Shown here: one piece after another, positions 50,054 through 58,284 of the stretch | How positions within the stretch are numbered: the stretch's first letter is position 1 | Layout of the letters: each line of letters starts with the position of its first letter | Source: Streptomyces maremycinicus | GTDB taxonomy: Bacteria; Actinomycetota; Actinomycetes; Streptomycetales; Streptomycetaceae | Direction of reading: 5' to 3' | DNA length: 64,000 nt | NCBI RefSeq assembly: GCF_001184025.1 | Contig: NZ_BBYG01000012.1 | Span: 310,001-374,000 of the forward strand | The notes under the pieces: generated by a model | The model's database searches: none | Seen by the model: the letters and a program-made list of their open reading frames with translations, nothing else | What the model was told of the DNA's origin: nothing | Position numbers and translations under genes: made by a program

Positions 50054-51397
50054 GTGGCAGCTCCCTCCCACCGCCGGTCCCTCCGCTCGCGCCGTGTCCT
50101 CGTCGTCTCCGCCGCCGCCGTGGCCGCGGCCGTCGGCGCCGGTGTCGTCGTGATGAACGCGAACGCCGGGACCGTCGACCTGTACCACCAGACGCTCGCC
50201 GCGAAGGACGGCTGGGCCGCCTCCGGCACGGGCACCACCGGGGGCACCAAGGCCGACGCCGCGCACACCTTCACCGTCTCCACCCGCGCCCAACTGGTGA
50301 AGGCACTGGGTTCCGCCTCCGACACCACCCCCCGGATCATCAAGATCAAGGGCACGATCGACGCCAACACGGACGACGCGGGCAAGAAGCTGACCTGCGC
50401 CGACTACGCGTCGGGCACCGGCTACTCGCTCTCGGCCTATCTGAAGGCGTACGACCCCTCGTCCTACGGCACGTCGAAGCTGCCGTCCGGGACCCAGGAG
50501 AAGGCCCGCGCGGCCGCCCAGACCAAGCAGGCGAAGAACATCGTCTTCAAGGTGCCGGCCAACACGAGCATCGTGGGGGTGCCGGGCACGGCCGCCGGGA
50601 TCTCCGGGGGCATGCTCCAGATCCAGAACGTGGACAACGTCGTCGTCCGCAACCTGACCTTCGCCGCCACCGAGGACTGCTTCCCGCAGTGGGACCCGAC
50701 CGACGGCGACGACGGCAACTGGAACTCCAACTACGACTCCGTCACCCTGCGCGGGGCGACCCATGTGTGGGCCGACCACAACACGTTCACCGACGCGCCC
50801 CACCTCGACAGTGCCAACCCCGAGTACTACGGCCGCGAGTACCAGATCCACGACGGCGCCCTGGACATCACCAAGAGCTCGGACCTGGTGACCGTCTCGC
50901 GCAACCAGTTCACCAACCACGACAAGACGATGCTGATCGGCAGCAGCGACAGCGAGCCCGGCGGCAAGCTGCGCGTGTCGATCCACCACAACATCTGGAA
51001 GGGCATCGTCCAGCGCGCCCCGCTGGCCCGGGTCGGCCAGGTGCACATCTACAACAACTACTACGACGTCACGACCCTCAACGGCTACGCGACGCAGTAC
51101 AGCATCAACGCGCGCGCCAAGGCCCAGGTCGTCGCCGAGGACAACTACTGGAAGGTCCCGGCCGGCGGCAAGGTCGCCAAGCTGCTGAGCGGTGACGGCA
51201 CCGGCGCGGTCAAGGGCTCCGGCAACCTGGTCAACGGCACGGTCACCGATGTCGTCGCCGCGTACAACGCCGCCTCGTCGAAGGACCTGAAGACCACGGT
51301 CAACTGGACCCCGGCCCTCACCTCGGGTCTGGAGACGTCGGCGAAGAACCTGCCCACGACCCTCGCGACGACCACGGGCGCGAGCGTCCTGAAGTAA
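50054..51397 (+). CDS. Secreted pectate lyase (polysaccharide lyase family 1-like)
   Basis: 447 residues. The signal peptide is RSLRSRRVLVVSAAAVAAAV with a likely cut after NANA. A parallel beta-helix follows: NTSIVGVPGTAAGISGGMLQ, VVVRNLTFAATEDCFPQWDP, WNSNYDSVTLRGATHVWADH (Ca-binding Asp region), DGALDITKSSDLVTVSRNQF and LRVSIHHNIWKGIVQRAPLA with the RxP-type catalytic arginine region. It cleaves polygalacturonate by beta-elimination outside the cell, consistent with a soil decomposer. GTG at 50054 has AAGGA upstream. A terminator follows. Confidence 0.9.
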   Translation: MAAPSHRRSLRSRRVLVVSAAAVAAAVGAGVVVMNANAGTVDLYHQTLAAKDGWAASGTGTTGGTKADAAHTFTVSTRAQLVKALGSASDTTPRIIKIKGTIDANTDDAGKKLTCADYASGTGYSLSAYLKAYDPSSYGTSKLPSGTQEKARAAAQTKQAKNIVFKVPANTSIVGVPGTAAGISGGMLQIQNVDNVVVRNLTFAATEDCFPQWDPTDGDDGNWNSNYDSVTLRGATHVWADHNTFTDAPHLDSANPEYYGREYQIHDGALDITKSSDLVTVSRNQFTNHDKTMLIGSSDSEPGGKLRVSIHHNIWKGIVQRAPLARVGQVHIYNNYYDVTTLNGYATQYSINARAKAQVVAEDNYWKVPAGGKVAKLLSGDGTGAVKGSGNLVNGTVTDVVAAYNAASSKDLKTTVNWTPALTSGLETSAKNLPTTLATTTGASVLK

Positions 51398-51409
51398 CAC
51401 CCCAGGACA

Positions 51410-51447
51410 CGCGAGGGCCGGGTGACCACGAGCCCCCGGCCCTCGCG
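51410..51447 (+). terminator. 13-bp stem terminator after the pectate lyase gene
   Basis: CGCGAGGGCCGGG (51410-51422) pairs with CCCGGCCCTCGCG (51435-51447) around a 12-base loop. Confidence 0.85.
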
Positions 51448-51518
51448 TTCACCAGCCCTCAGGCGTCGTCAGGCGTCGGCACGTATGGCCGGGCGTCGGC
51501 ACGCGTGGCCGGCCCTCG

Positions 51519-52010
51519 TCACGTGTCGTACGTGCCGTCCCACGGCTCGGCGAAGGCCAGGCGGTCCGGGTAGAGCTCCGCCCAGGTCTCCGGGACGCCG
51601 TCCTCGTCCTTGTCCTCACGGATCACCAGGCCGAACAGCACACCCTCGTGGGTGATGCGGAAGGGGCGCACGGCGATGTCCGTGTAGGACCGGCGGGGCA
51701 GGCTGCGCAGGAGGGTCGCCAGGCGGACGCGGGCCCGGTTGAGGACCGAGTCGTCGCCGTGCGGGTCGCGCTGCTGCTCCGCCCAGGTGCCGGCACACCA
51801 GATGTCCGAGTCGCGGTAGGTGCCGTCCGCGTCGAAGGTGTGCAGCACGGTGTAGAGGCGCTTGTGCTCTTCCCAGCCGTCGTCGAGACGGAACCCTTCG
51901 GGGAAGGCGTACGTGACCGACGCGAGGAACTGGCCGTCCGCGTACCGTCCGATGGACTCGGTGCGGTGCTTCGGCTCGTAGGCGATCGGGATGACGTTGG
52001 GGACTGCCAT
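51519..52010 (-). CDS. Conserved hypothetical protein
   Basis: 163 residues, family not recognised. Features are VIPIAYEPKHRTESIGRYAD, GQFLASVTYAFPEGFRLDDG, YTVLHTFDADGTYRDSDIWC, RVRLATLLRSLPRRSYTDIA and PETWAELYPDRLAFAEPWDG. Rich in aromatic and charged residues, no signal peptide or TM helix; probably a small cytosolic alpha/beta protein. ATG at 52010; ATG at 52022 is also open. Downstream of metG on the same strand but separated from it by a strong terminator. Confidence 0.7.
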   Translation of the reverse strand: MAVPNVIPIAYEPKHRTESIGRYADGQFLASVTYAFPEGFRLDDGWEEHKRLYTVLHTFDADGTYRDSDIWCAGTWAEQQRDPHGDDSVLNRARVRLATLLRSLPRRSYTDIAVRPFRITHEGVLFGLVIREDKDEDGVPETWAELYPDRLAFAEPWDGTYDT

Positions 52011-52087
52011 GGCGGAAACCATACGGCTTGGCGGGAACATGCCCGAGTCGGGGGAACCCCCCAGGGCTCGTCCGCTGTCTTCCGACC

Positions 52088-52122
52088 GGGGTCCCGGGAA
52101 ACTCCTCGTTTCCCGGGACCCC
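52088..52122 (-). terminator. 14-bp stem terminator downstream of metG
   Basis: GGGGTCCCGGGAAA (52088-52101), loop CTCCTCG, TTTCCCGGGACCCC (52109-52122): a perfect stem 20 bases after the metG stop. Confidence 0.9.
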
Positions 52123-52141
52123 GTGGTCGGCCTTCGACGCG

Positions 52142-53758
52142 CTACGCGGTCGGCTTCTCCTCCAGGCGCGGGAAGAGGACCGCGCCCTTGGTGACCGTCG
52201 TACCGGCCGGGAGGATGCCCCAGGTGCCGGCCTCCTGCACCCGCTGGTCGGCGAGGGCACCCAGGGCCGCCTCGGCGCCCAGCGAGTCCCAGAGCTTCTG
52301 GGAGGTGTCCGGCATGACCGGGTTCAGCAGGACGGCGACGGCGCGCAGGGACTCCGCGGCGGTGTAGAGGATGGTCGCGAGACGGGCCCGGCCCTCGGCC
52401 GAGTCGTCCTTCGCGACCTTCCACGGCTCCTGCTCCGTGATGTAGCCGTTGACCTGCTTGACGAAGTCGAACACGGCCAGGATGCCGCCCTGGAAGTCCA
52501 GCTCCTCGCCGATCTTCCGGTCGGCCACCGCGACCGCGGTCGCCAGACCGTCGTGCAGCGCCTTCTCGGCCTCGCTGTCGGCGGCGGCCTCGGGCAGGAC
52601 ACCGCCGAAGTACTTGCCGACCATCGCGGCCACCCGGGACGCGAGGTTGCCGTAGTCGTTCGCCAGCTCGCTCGTGTAGCGGGCGGAGAAGTCCTCCCAC
52701 GAGAACGAACCGTCCTGGCCGAAGGCGATGGCGCGCAGGAAGTACCAGCGGTACGCGTCCACGCCGAAGTGCGAGGTCAGGTCCTGCGGCTTGATGCCGG
52801 TCAGGTTCGACTTCGACATCTTCTCGCCGCCGACCATCAGCCAGCCGTTCGCGGCGATCTTCCCGGGCAGCGGGAGGCCCTGCGCCATCAGCATCGCGGG
52901 CCAGATCACCGCGTGGAAGCGCAGGATGTCCTTGCCGACCAGGTGGACGTCGGCCGGGAAGGTCTCTTCGAACTTCTGCTGGTTCTCGTTGTACCCGACC
53001 GCCGTGGCGTAGTTCAGCAGCGCGTCGACCCACACGTAGATCACGTGCTTCTGGTCCCACGGGATCGGGATGCCCCAGTCGAAGGTGGAGCGCGAGATGG
53101 ACAGGTCCTGGAGGCCCTGTCGGACGAAGTTCACGACCTCGTTGCGCGCGGACTCCGGCTGGATGAAGCCCGGGTTCGCCTCGTAGAGGGCGAGGAGCTT
53201 GTCGCCGTACTCGCTCAGCTTGAAGAAGTAGTTCTCCTCGCTGAGGATCTCCACGGGCTTCTTGTGGATCGGGCACAGCTTCTGACCTGCGAAGTCGCCC
53301 TCGCCGTCGAGCAGCTCGCCCGGGAGCTTGTACTCCTCGCAGCCGACGCAGTACGGGCCCTCGTAGCCGCCCTTGTAGATCTCGCCCTTGTCGTACAGAT
53401 CCTGCACGAATTCCTGGACGCGGTCGGTGTGCCGCTGCTGCGTGGTGCGGATGAAGTCGTCGTTCGCGATCTCCAGGTGCTCCCACAGGGGGCGCCAGGC
53501 CTCGTCGACGAGCTTGTCGGCCCACTGCTGCGGGCTGACGCCGTTCGCCTCCGCGGTGCGCATGATCTTCTGACCGTGCTCGTCCGTGCCGGTGAGGTAC
53601 CACACCTTCTCGCCACGCTGGCGGTGCCAGCGGGTGAGCACGTCGCCTGCGACGGTCGTGTAGGCGTGGCCCAGGTGAGGAGCGTCGTTGACGTAGTAAA
53701 TGGGGGTGGAGACGTAGAACGCCTTGCCACCCTGCTTCTCGGTTCCAGTGGCCGCCAT
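52142..53758 (-). CDS. metG: Methionyl-tRNA synthetase
   Basis: A 538-residue class I synthetase that charges initiator and elongator tRNA-Met. HIGH is HLGH in NDAPHLGHAYTTVAGD; KMSKS is intact in GGEKMSKSNLTG. The zinc knuckle reads CVGC then CPIH, the Cys3His type known from Thermus rather than Cys4. The anticodon-binding helical domain ends the protein (AVLLNPVMPDTSQKLWDSLG), with no C-terminal tRNA-binding EMAP/Arc1p domain. ATG at 53758 gives the conserved GKAFYVSTPIYYVNDAPH start. Confidence 0.96.
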   Translation of the reverse strand: MAATGTEKQGGKAFYVSTPIYYVNDAPHLGHAYTTVAGDVLTRWHRQRGEKVWYLTGTDEHGQKIMRTAEANGVSPQQWADKLVDEAWRPLWEHLEIANDDFIRTTQQRHTDRVQEFVQDLYDKGEIYKGGYEGPYCVGCEEYKLPGELLDGEGDFAGQKLCPIHKKPVEILSEENYFFKLSEYGDKLLALYEANPGFIQPESARNEVVNFVRQGLQDLSISRSTFDWGIPIPWDQKHVIYVWVDALLNYATAVGYNENQQKFEETFPADVHLVGKDILRFHAVIWPAMLMAQGLPLPGKIAANGWLMVGGEKMSKSNLTGIKPQDLTSHFGVDAYRWYFLRAIAFGQDGSFSWEDFSARYTSELANDYGNLASRVAAMVGKYFGGVLPEAAADSEAEKALHDGLATAVAVADRKIGEELDFQGGILAVFDFVKQVNGYITEQEPWKVAKDDSAEGRARLATILYTAAESLRAVAVLLNPVMPDTSQKLWDSLGAEAALGALADQRVQEAGTWGILPAGTTVTKGAVLFPRLEEKPTA

Positions 53759-53841
53759 GCCCGAAATCCTACTGGGCCCGCGAAGATCCACTCACATGCG
53801 TTTCGGGGGGTGGACGTGACGCTCCACCCCCCGACGGGGGG

Positions 53842-55866
53842 CTACGGGCGCCAGCCGGCCAGTACGCCCTCGTAGAGCTCGGCGTCCGTCAGCTCGCGCG
53901 GGGCCGGGCCCGCGTGGAAGAAGGACGTGTTGGGGGTCTTCAGCTTGCGGAGGTAGTCGAAGGCCTTGTTGTCGGGCTCTCCGAAGGCGACGAAGGAGAA
54001 GAAGACGGCGGGGTGGTTCTTGGCCGCGTCGGTGAGGGACTGGGTGGCCGGGGTCTTCGCGTCCGGGGCGCCGTCCGTCTGGAACACCACCAGGGCGGGG
54101 GTGTCCGCGGCCTCCTTCTCGTGGTGCGCGAGGACGGCTTCGACTGCCGCGTGGTAGCTGGTACGGCCCATGCGGCCGAGCCCTGCGTGCAGGTCGTCGA
54201 TCTTGTTCTCGTGGTCGGTGAGGGTCAGCTCGCCGGTGCCGTCCAGTTCGGTGGAGAAGAAGACGACGTGGACCTTGGACTCGGGGTCGAGGTGGGCGGC
54301 GAGGGCGAGGGTCTGCTCGGCGAGGGCCTGGGCGGAGCCGTCCTTGTAGTACGGGCGCATGCTCGCGGAGCGGTCCAGCACGAGGTAGAGCTTCGCTCGG
54401 GTGCCGGTGAGGTTGGTTGTCTCCAGGGTGGTGGCCGCGGCGGCGTAGGCGGTGGCGAGGCCGGCGGGGAGGGTCGGGGTGGGGAGGGCCGGGGTGGGGG
54501 TGTCGTCCTCGACTTCGTCCTCGGCTTCGCCTTCGGCCGAGTCGTTCCCACCCGCACCACCCGTGCGGCTTTCGTCGTCGGCCGCGAGTGGCCCCTGTGC
54601 GGCGTCCTCGCCGTCGGCGGCCTCAGGCTCGTCGGCCTCGGCCTCGTCGGCCTTCGCCGTCGGCTCGGCCTGCGGCGCGGGGGCAGCGGCGGCCTCGGGA
54701 TTCGCCTCGGCCTCGGGCTGGGTGTCGTCCTCGGCTTCGCCTTCGGCCGAGTCGTTCCCACCCGCACCACCCGTGCGGTTTTCGTCGTCGGCCGCGAGTG
54801 GCCCCTGTGCGGCGTCCTCGCCGTCGGCGGCCTCAGGCTCGTCGGTTTCCGTCTTCGCCTCGTCCTCGGGCGCAGTGGCCTCGGGCTTCGCATCGGCCTG
54901 CGTCGCGGGCGCCTCGGCCTCGGCCTCGTCGGCCTCCGCCGTCGGCTCGTCGGCTACAGCCGCCGGCGCGGGCTCCGGTGCGGTCTCGTGCTCGTCGGCC
55001 GTTCCCGGTGCGGGCTCCTCCGCCACGGGCTCGGTCTCCGGCTGCGGGGTCTCCTCGATCGTCGGCGTGGGCTCCTCGGCCACCGCCTCGACCTTCGGCT
55101 CGTCGACTTCGGCCTCGGTCTCGGCCTCGGTCTTCGCTTCGGCCGTCGGCTCGTCGGCCTCGGCCTCCGCCTTCGCGGGCGCGTCGGCCTCGGTCTCCGC
55201 CTTCGCGGGTGCCTCCGACTCGGTCTCCGCTGGAGCTTCCGCCGCCGGTGCCTCGGTCTCAGCCTCGGTTTCCGCCTCCGCCGGCGCGTCAGCCTCGGTT
55301 TCCGCCTCCGCCGGCGCGTCAGCCTCGGTTTCCGCCTCCGCCGGCGCGTCAGCCTCGGCTTCCGCCTCCGCCGGCGCGTCAGCCTCGGCTTCCGCCTTCG
55401 CGGGCGCGTCAGCCTCTGCCGGAGCAACCGACTCCGCCGGAGCAACCGTCTCCGCCGCAGCAGCCGTCTCCGGCGCAGCAGCCGCCTCCGGCGTTTCCTT
55501 CTCCGGCGTCGGTGTTGTCGCTTCTGGTGGGAGGGTTTCTGTCGACTGGGTCGGCTTGGGGACCGTTACGTTGTCGAAGGCCGCCGAGACGAGGTCGTGT
55601 TCGTTCGGGGAGGCCGGGCGCGGGTCCGGGACCTGGGCCGTGGGGGTGGCCCTCGGGGTGGGTTCGGGGGAGGGGGAAGGGACCGTCGGCTCGGGGGCCG
55701 GGGTCGGCTCGGGGGCCGACGTGGGGGTGGCCCCGGTCGGCTCCTGGTGCCCCTCCTCGGAGGCGGTCTGTTCCTGCGAAGGAACCTGTTCCGCACCCTC
55801 TGCCTCGGCGGCCCGCTCTTTGCGTGACCGTCCGAACGCGTTCCGCAGGAGAGTGAGAATGCCCAT
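53842..55866 (-). CDS. vWA-domain protein with long Ala/Glu repeat region
   Basis: 674 residues. A short conserved N-terminus ([19 protein letters not shown]) is followed by about 430 residues of acidic low complexity. This includes five 10-residue repeats (like [10 protein letters not shown], encoded by 30-bp units at 55261-55410) and a 40-residue block present twice ([18 protein letters not shown] onward). The C-terminal 200 residues form a von Willebrand A domain of the TerF type: [14 protein letters not shown] (MIDAS DxSxS), [17 protein letters not shown] and [12 protein letters not shown]. TerF-like proteins belong to tellurite/stress-response systems; no other ter genes are here. Probably cytosolic. 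Confidence 0.85.
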   Translation of the reverse strand: MGILTLLRNAFGRSRKERAAEAEGAEQVPSQEQTASEEGHQEPTGATPTSAPEPTPAPEPTVPSPSPEPTPRATPTAQVPDPRPASPNEHDLVSAAFDNVTVPKPTQSTETLPPEATTPTPEKETPEAAAAPETAAAAETVAPAESVAPAEADAPAKAEAEADAPAEAEAEADAPAEAETEADAPAEAETEADAPAEAETEAETEAPAAEAPAETESEAPAKAETEADAPAKAEAEADEPTAEAKTEAETEAEVDEPKVEAVAEEPTPTIEETPQPETEPVAEEPAPGTADEHETAPEPAPAAVADEPTAEADEAEAEAPATQADAKPEATAPEDEAKTETDEPEAADGEDAAQGPLAADDENRTGGAGGNDSAEGEAEDDTQPEAEANPEAAAAPAPQAEPTAKADEAEADEPEAADGEDAAQGPLAADDESRTGGAGGNDSAEGEAEDEVEDDTPTPALPTPTLPAGLATAYAAAATTLETTNLTGTRAKLYLVLDRSASMRPYYKDGSAQALAEQTLALAAHLDPESKVHVVFFSTELDGTGELTLTDHENKIDDLHAGLGRMGRTSYHAAVEAVLAHHEKEAADTPALVVFQTDGAPDAKTPATQSLTDAAKNHPAVFFSFVAFGEPDNKAFDYLRKLKTPNTSFFHAGPAPRELTDAELYEGVLAGWRP
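54515..54845. repeat. 121-bp direct duplication inside the vWA gene
   Basis: 54515-54635 and 54725-54845 are identical except for one base (C at 54569, T at 54779, giving Ser versus Asn). The offset is 210 bases, so the reading frame is kept. Confidence 0.92.
55261..55410. repeat. Five 30-bp tandem repeats inside the vWA gene
   Basis: Units start at 55261, 55291, 55321, 55351 and 55381, each beginning AGCCTCGG. Units 1-3 are identical, unit 4 differs by one base, and unit 5 by a few. Multiples of three keep the frame. Confidence 0.93.
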
Positions 55867-56040
55867 GTGCGCAACCCTTCGCGTGAGTTGAAGCCCGTAA
55901 ATCCCTGGCCAGGACGGACACGTAAGGTTAGCGGCCCCGGATGGTGATCTTGGGCAGGGGTGAGTGTAAGGAACCCAGGTGTGTCAATACCGCCTCGGAC
56001 CCCCCTCAGCGCAAGTCCAACACCCTTGTGGCTGCCGGGG

Positions 56041-56062
56041 CTTCACTCTCCGTTCACCCTGC
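56041..56062 (+). promoter_or_regulatory. PHO box (PhoP-binding direct repeats) upstream of the phoX-type gene
   Basis: Two adjacent 11-base units, CTTCACTCTCC (56041-56051) and GTTCACCCTGC (56052-56062), fit the Streptomyces PHO-box unit GTTCAYYYRGS. They lie 70-91 bases before the GTG of the phosphatase gene. A weaker third unit follows at 56063. Confidence 0.6.
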
Positions 56063-56132
56063 GTCAGCACCTCCGCACATACGTGCCCCTAACGTCACGG
56101 TCACACCAAGGGCACGCAAGGGGAGATTAAAG

Positions 56133-58211
56133 GTGCGCAAGCTTCTGCCGCTGATCGGAACGCCGTCCCAGTCCCATCCCGGCGGACGCTCCGCCATGAC
56201 CTGCCGCTTCCGGTGTGGTGACGCCTGCTTCCACGAGGTGCCCAACACCAGCGACAACCCCTACGTCGGTGAGGTCATCGCGGGGGCGATCGGCCGTCGC
56301 GCGCTGGTGCGCGCCGCCGCGGTCGTCACCGTCGCGGCCGCCGCCGGGACCGCGGGGGCGGCCGGTGCGCCGCCCGCCGCGGCCGCGCCGGTGCGGGAGT
56401 CCGGGAAGCCCGCCGGGAAGCCGGCCGCCAGGGCCGCCCGCGGGCTGCGGTACAGCTCCGTCGCGCCCAACACCGCCGACGCCGTCACCGTTCCGGACGG
56501 GTACGCGCAGAATGTGGTCATCCGGTGGGGCGAGCCGATCCTGCGCGGGGCTCCCGCCTTCGACCCGGAGAAGCAGACCGCCGCCGCCCAGGCCGGGCAG
56601 TTCGGCTACAACAACGACTTCCTGGCGCTGCTGCCCATCCCGGGCGAGTGCGACCGGCAGCTGCTCGTCGCCAACCACGAGTACACCGACGAAGTGCTGA
56701 TGTTCCGCGGCTACGACGCGGCCAACCCCACCCGGCAGCAGGTCGAGATCGCCTGGGCGGCGCACGGGCTGGGTGTCGTCGTGGTGGCGGAGGACCGGCG
56801 GACCGGCAAGCTCACCGCCGTGCCCCGGCACCACCTCAACCGGCGGGTCACCGCCACCACCGAGTTCCGGCTCACCGGCCCCGCCGCCGGTTCCGACCTG
56901 CTGAAGACCTCCGCCGACCCGACCGGCACCAAGGTGCTCGGCACGCTCAACAACTGCTCCGGCGGCACCACGCCGTGGGGCACCACGCTGCACGGCGAGG
57001 AGAACTTCAACCAGTACTTCGCCAACAGCGGCCGGGCCACGGACAAGCGGTACGGGATCGGGACCGGCGCGAGCGAGCGCAAGTGGGAGCGGTTCGACAA
57101 GCGCTTCGACGTCGCCCAGGAGCCGAACGAGGTGCACCGCTTCGGGTACGTCGTCGAGCTCGACCCGTACGACCCGGACTCCACGCCCCGCAAGCACACC
57201 GCCCTCGGCCGGTTCAAGCACGAGGCCGCGACCGTGCGGCTGACCGAGGACGGGCGGCCGGTCGTCTACACCGGTGACGACGAGCGCTTCGACTACTTCT
57301 ACAAGTTCGTCGGCAGCAAGCGGATGAAGAAGGGGTCGAGCCGGGCCGTCCGCGAGCACAACCTGTCGCTGCTCGACGAGGGCACGCTCTACGTCGCCCG
57401 GCTCACCGGCGACTCCCCCGCGATCGAGATCGACGGCACCGGCAAGCTGCCCGCCGACGGCGAGTTCGACGGCAACGGCGAGTGGATCCCGCTCGCCACC
57501 GCCACCGCCGAGGGAGCCGTCTCGCACGTCGAGGGGATGAGCGCCGAGGAGGTCTTCGTCTTCACCCGCCTCGCCGGTGACAAGGTCGGCGCGACGAAGA
57601 TGGACCGGCCCGAGGACATCCAGCCCTCGCCCGTCACCGGCAAGGTGTACGTCGCGCTCACCAACAACACCAACCGCGGTGTCGGCGCGAACGCCAAGGC
57701 GGACGAGGCCAACCCGCGCAACGCCAACAAGCACGGGCACATCCTGGAGCTGACCGAGCGGCGGGGCCGTCCCGAGAGCACCGCCTTCGCATGGTCGCTG
57801 TTCCTCGTCGCCGGTGACCCGGAGGACCCGGCGACCTACTTCGCGGGCTTCCCGAAGGACGACGTCAGCCCGATCTCCTGCCCGGACAACGTGGCCTTCG
57901 ACCCGCACGGCAACCTGTGGATCTCCACCGACGGCAGCCAGCTCGGCTCGCACGACGGTCTGTTCGGCGTCGCGACGCGCGGCTCGCGGCGCGGTGAGCT
58001 GAAGCAGTTCCTGACCGTGCCGACCGGGGCGGAGACGTGCGGCCCGATCGTCCAGGACCGGCGGGTGCTCGTCGCCGTGCAGCATCCGGGCGAGATCGAC
58101 GGCGCGACGGTGGAGAAGCCGGCGAGCACCTGGCCGGACGGCCCCGGCAAGATCGTCCGCCCGGCCGTCGTGGCCGTCTGGCGCAAGGACGGCCGCGACA
58201 TCGGGGTCTAG
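56133..58211 (+). CDS. phoX: PhoX-family alkaline phosphatase (DUF839), Tat-exported
   Basis: 692 residues. The N-terminus has the PhoX-typical MTCRFRCGDACFHEVPNTSD, then the Tat signal IGRRALVRAAAVVTVAAAAG and an Ala-rich cut region. The mature DUF839 propeller includes NNDFLALLPIPGECDRQLLV, VANHEYTDEVLMF, GTTLHGEENFNQYFANSG, EVHRFGYVVELDPYDPDS, VYTGDDERFDYFYKFVG and the C-terminal CPDNVAFDPHGNLWISTDG. PhoX enzymes use Ca and Fe to release phosphate from organic esters outside the cell. GTG at 56133 follows AAGGGGAG. A PHO box upstream fits induction by phosphate starvation through PhoR-PhoP. Confidence 0.9.
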   Translation: MRKLLPLIGTPSQSHPGGRSAMTCRFRCGDACFHEVPNTSDNPYVGEVIAGAIGRRALVRAAAVVTVAAAAGTAGAAGAPPAAAAPVRESGKPAGKPAARAARGLRYSSVAPNTADAVTVPDGYAQNVVIRWGEPILRGAPAFDPEKQTAAAQAGQFGYNNDFLALLPIPGECDRQLLVANHEYTDEVLMFRGYDAANPTRQQVEIAWAAHGLGVVVVAEDRRTGKLTAVPRHHLNRRVTATTEFRLTGPAAGSDLLKTSADPTGTKVLGTLNNCSGGTTPWGTTLHGEENFNQYFANSGRATDKRYGIGTGASERKWERFDKRFDVAQEPNEVHRFGYVVELDPYDPDSTPRKHTALGRFKHEAATVRLTEDGRPVVYTGDDERFDYFYKFVGSKRMKKGSSRAVREHNLSLLDEGTLYVARLTGDSPAIEIDGTGKLPADGEFDGNGEWIPLATATAEGAVSHVEGMSAEEVFVFTRLAGDKVGATKMDRPEDIQPSPVTGKVYVALTNNTNRGVGANAKADEANPRNANKHGHILELTERRGRPESTAFAWSLFLVAGDPEDPATYFAGFPKDDVSPISCPDNVAFDPHGNLWISTDGSQLGSHDGLFGVATRGSRRGELKQFLTVPTGAETCGPIVQDRRVLVAVQHPGEIDGATVEKPASTWPDGPGKIVRPAVVAVWRKDGRDIGV

Positions 58212-58260
58212 GCACCCCTGCACCCCTGCACCCCGTGCACCCCTGCACCCCGTGCACGCC
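58211..58260. repeat. Short CACCCCTG/CACCCCGT tandem repeats
   Basis: Directly after the phoX stop, GCACCCCTGCACCCCTGCAC-type units of 8-9 bases run to about 58260, ending GTGCACGCC. No convincing terminator was seen. Confidence 0.75.
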
Positions 58261-58284
58261 GGTCCGGTGGTCCGGGCGTCCCGG

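Noticed and set aside
55261..55410. 30-bp repeats considered as a CRISPR array
   Set aside because: The units are contiguous with no spacers and lie in frame inside a coding gene; no cas genes are present.
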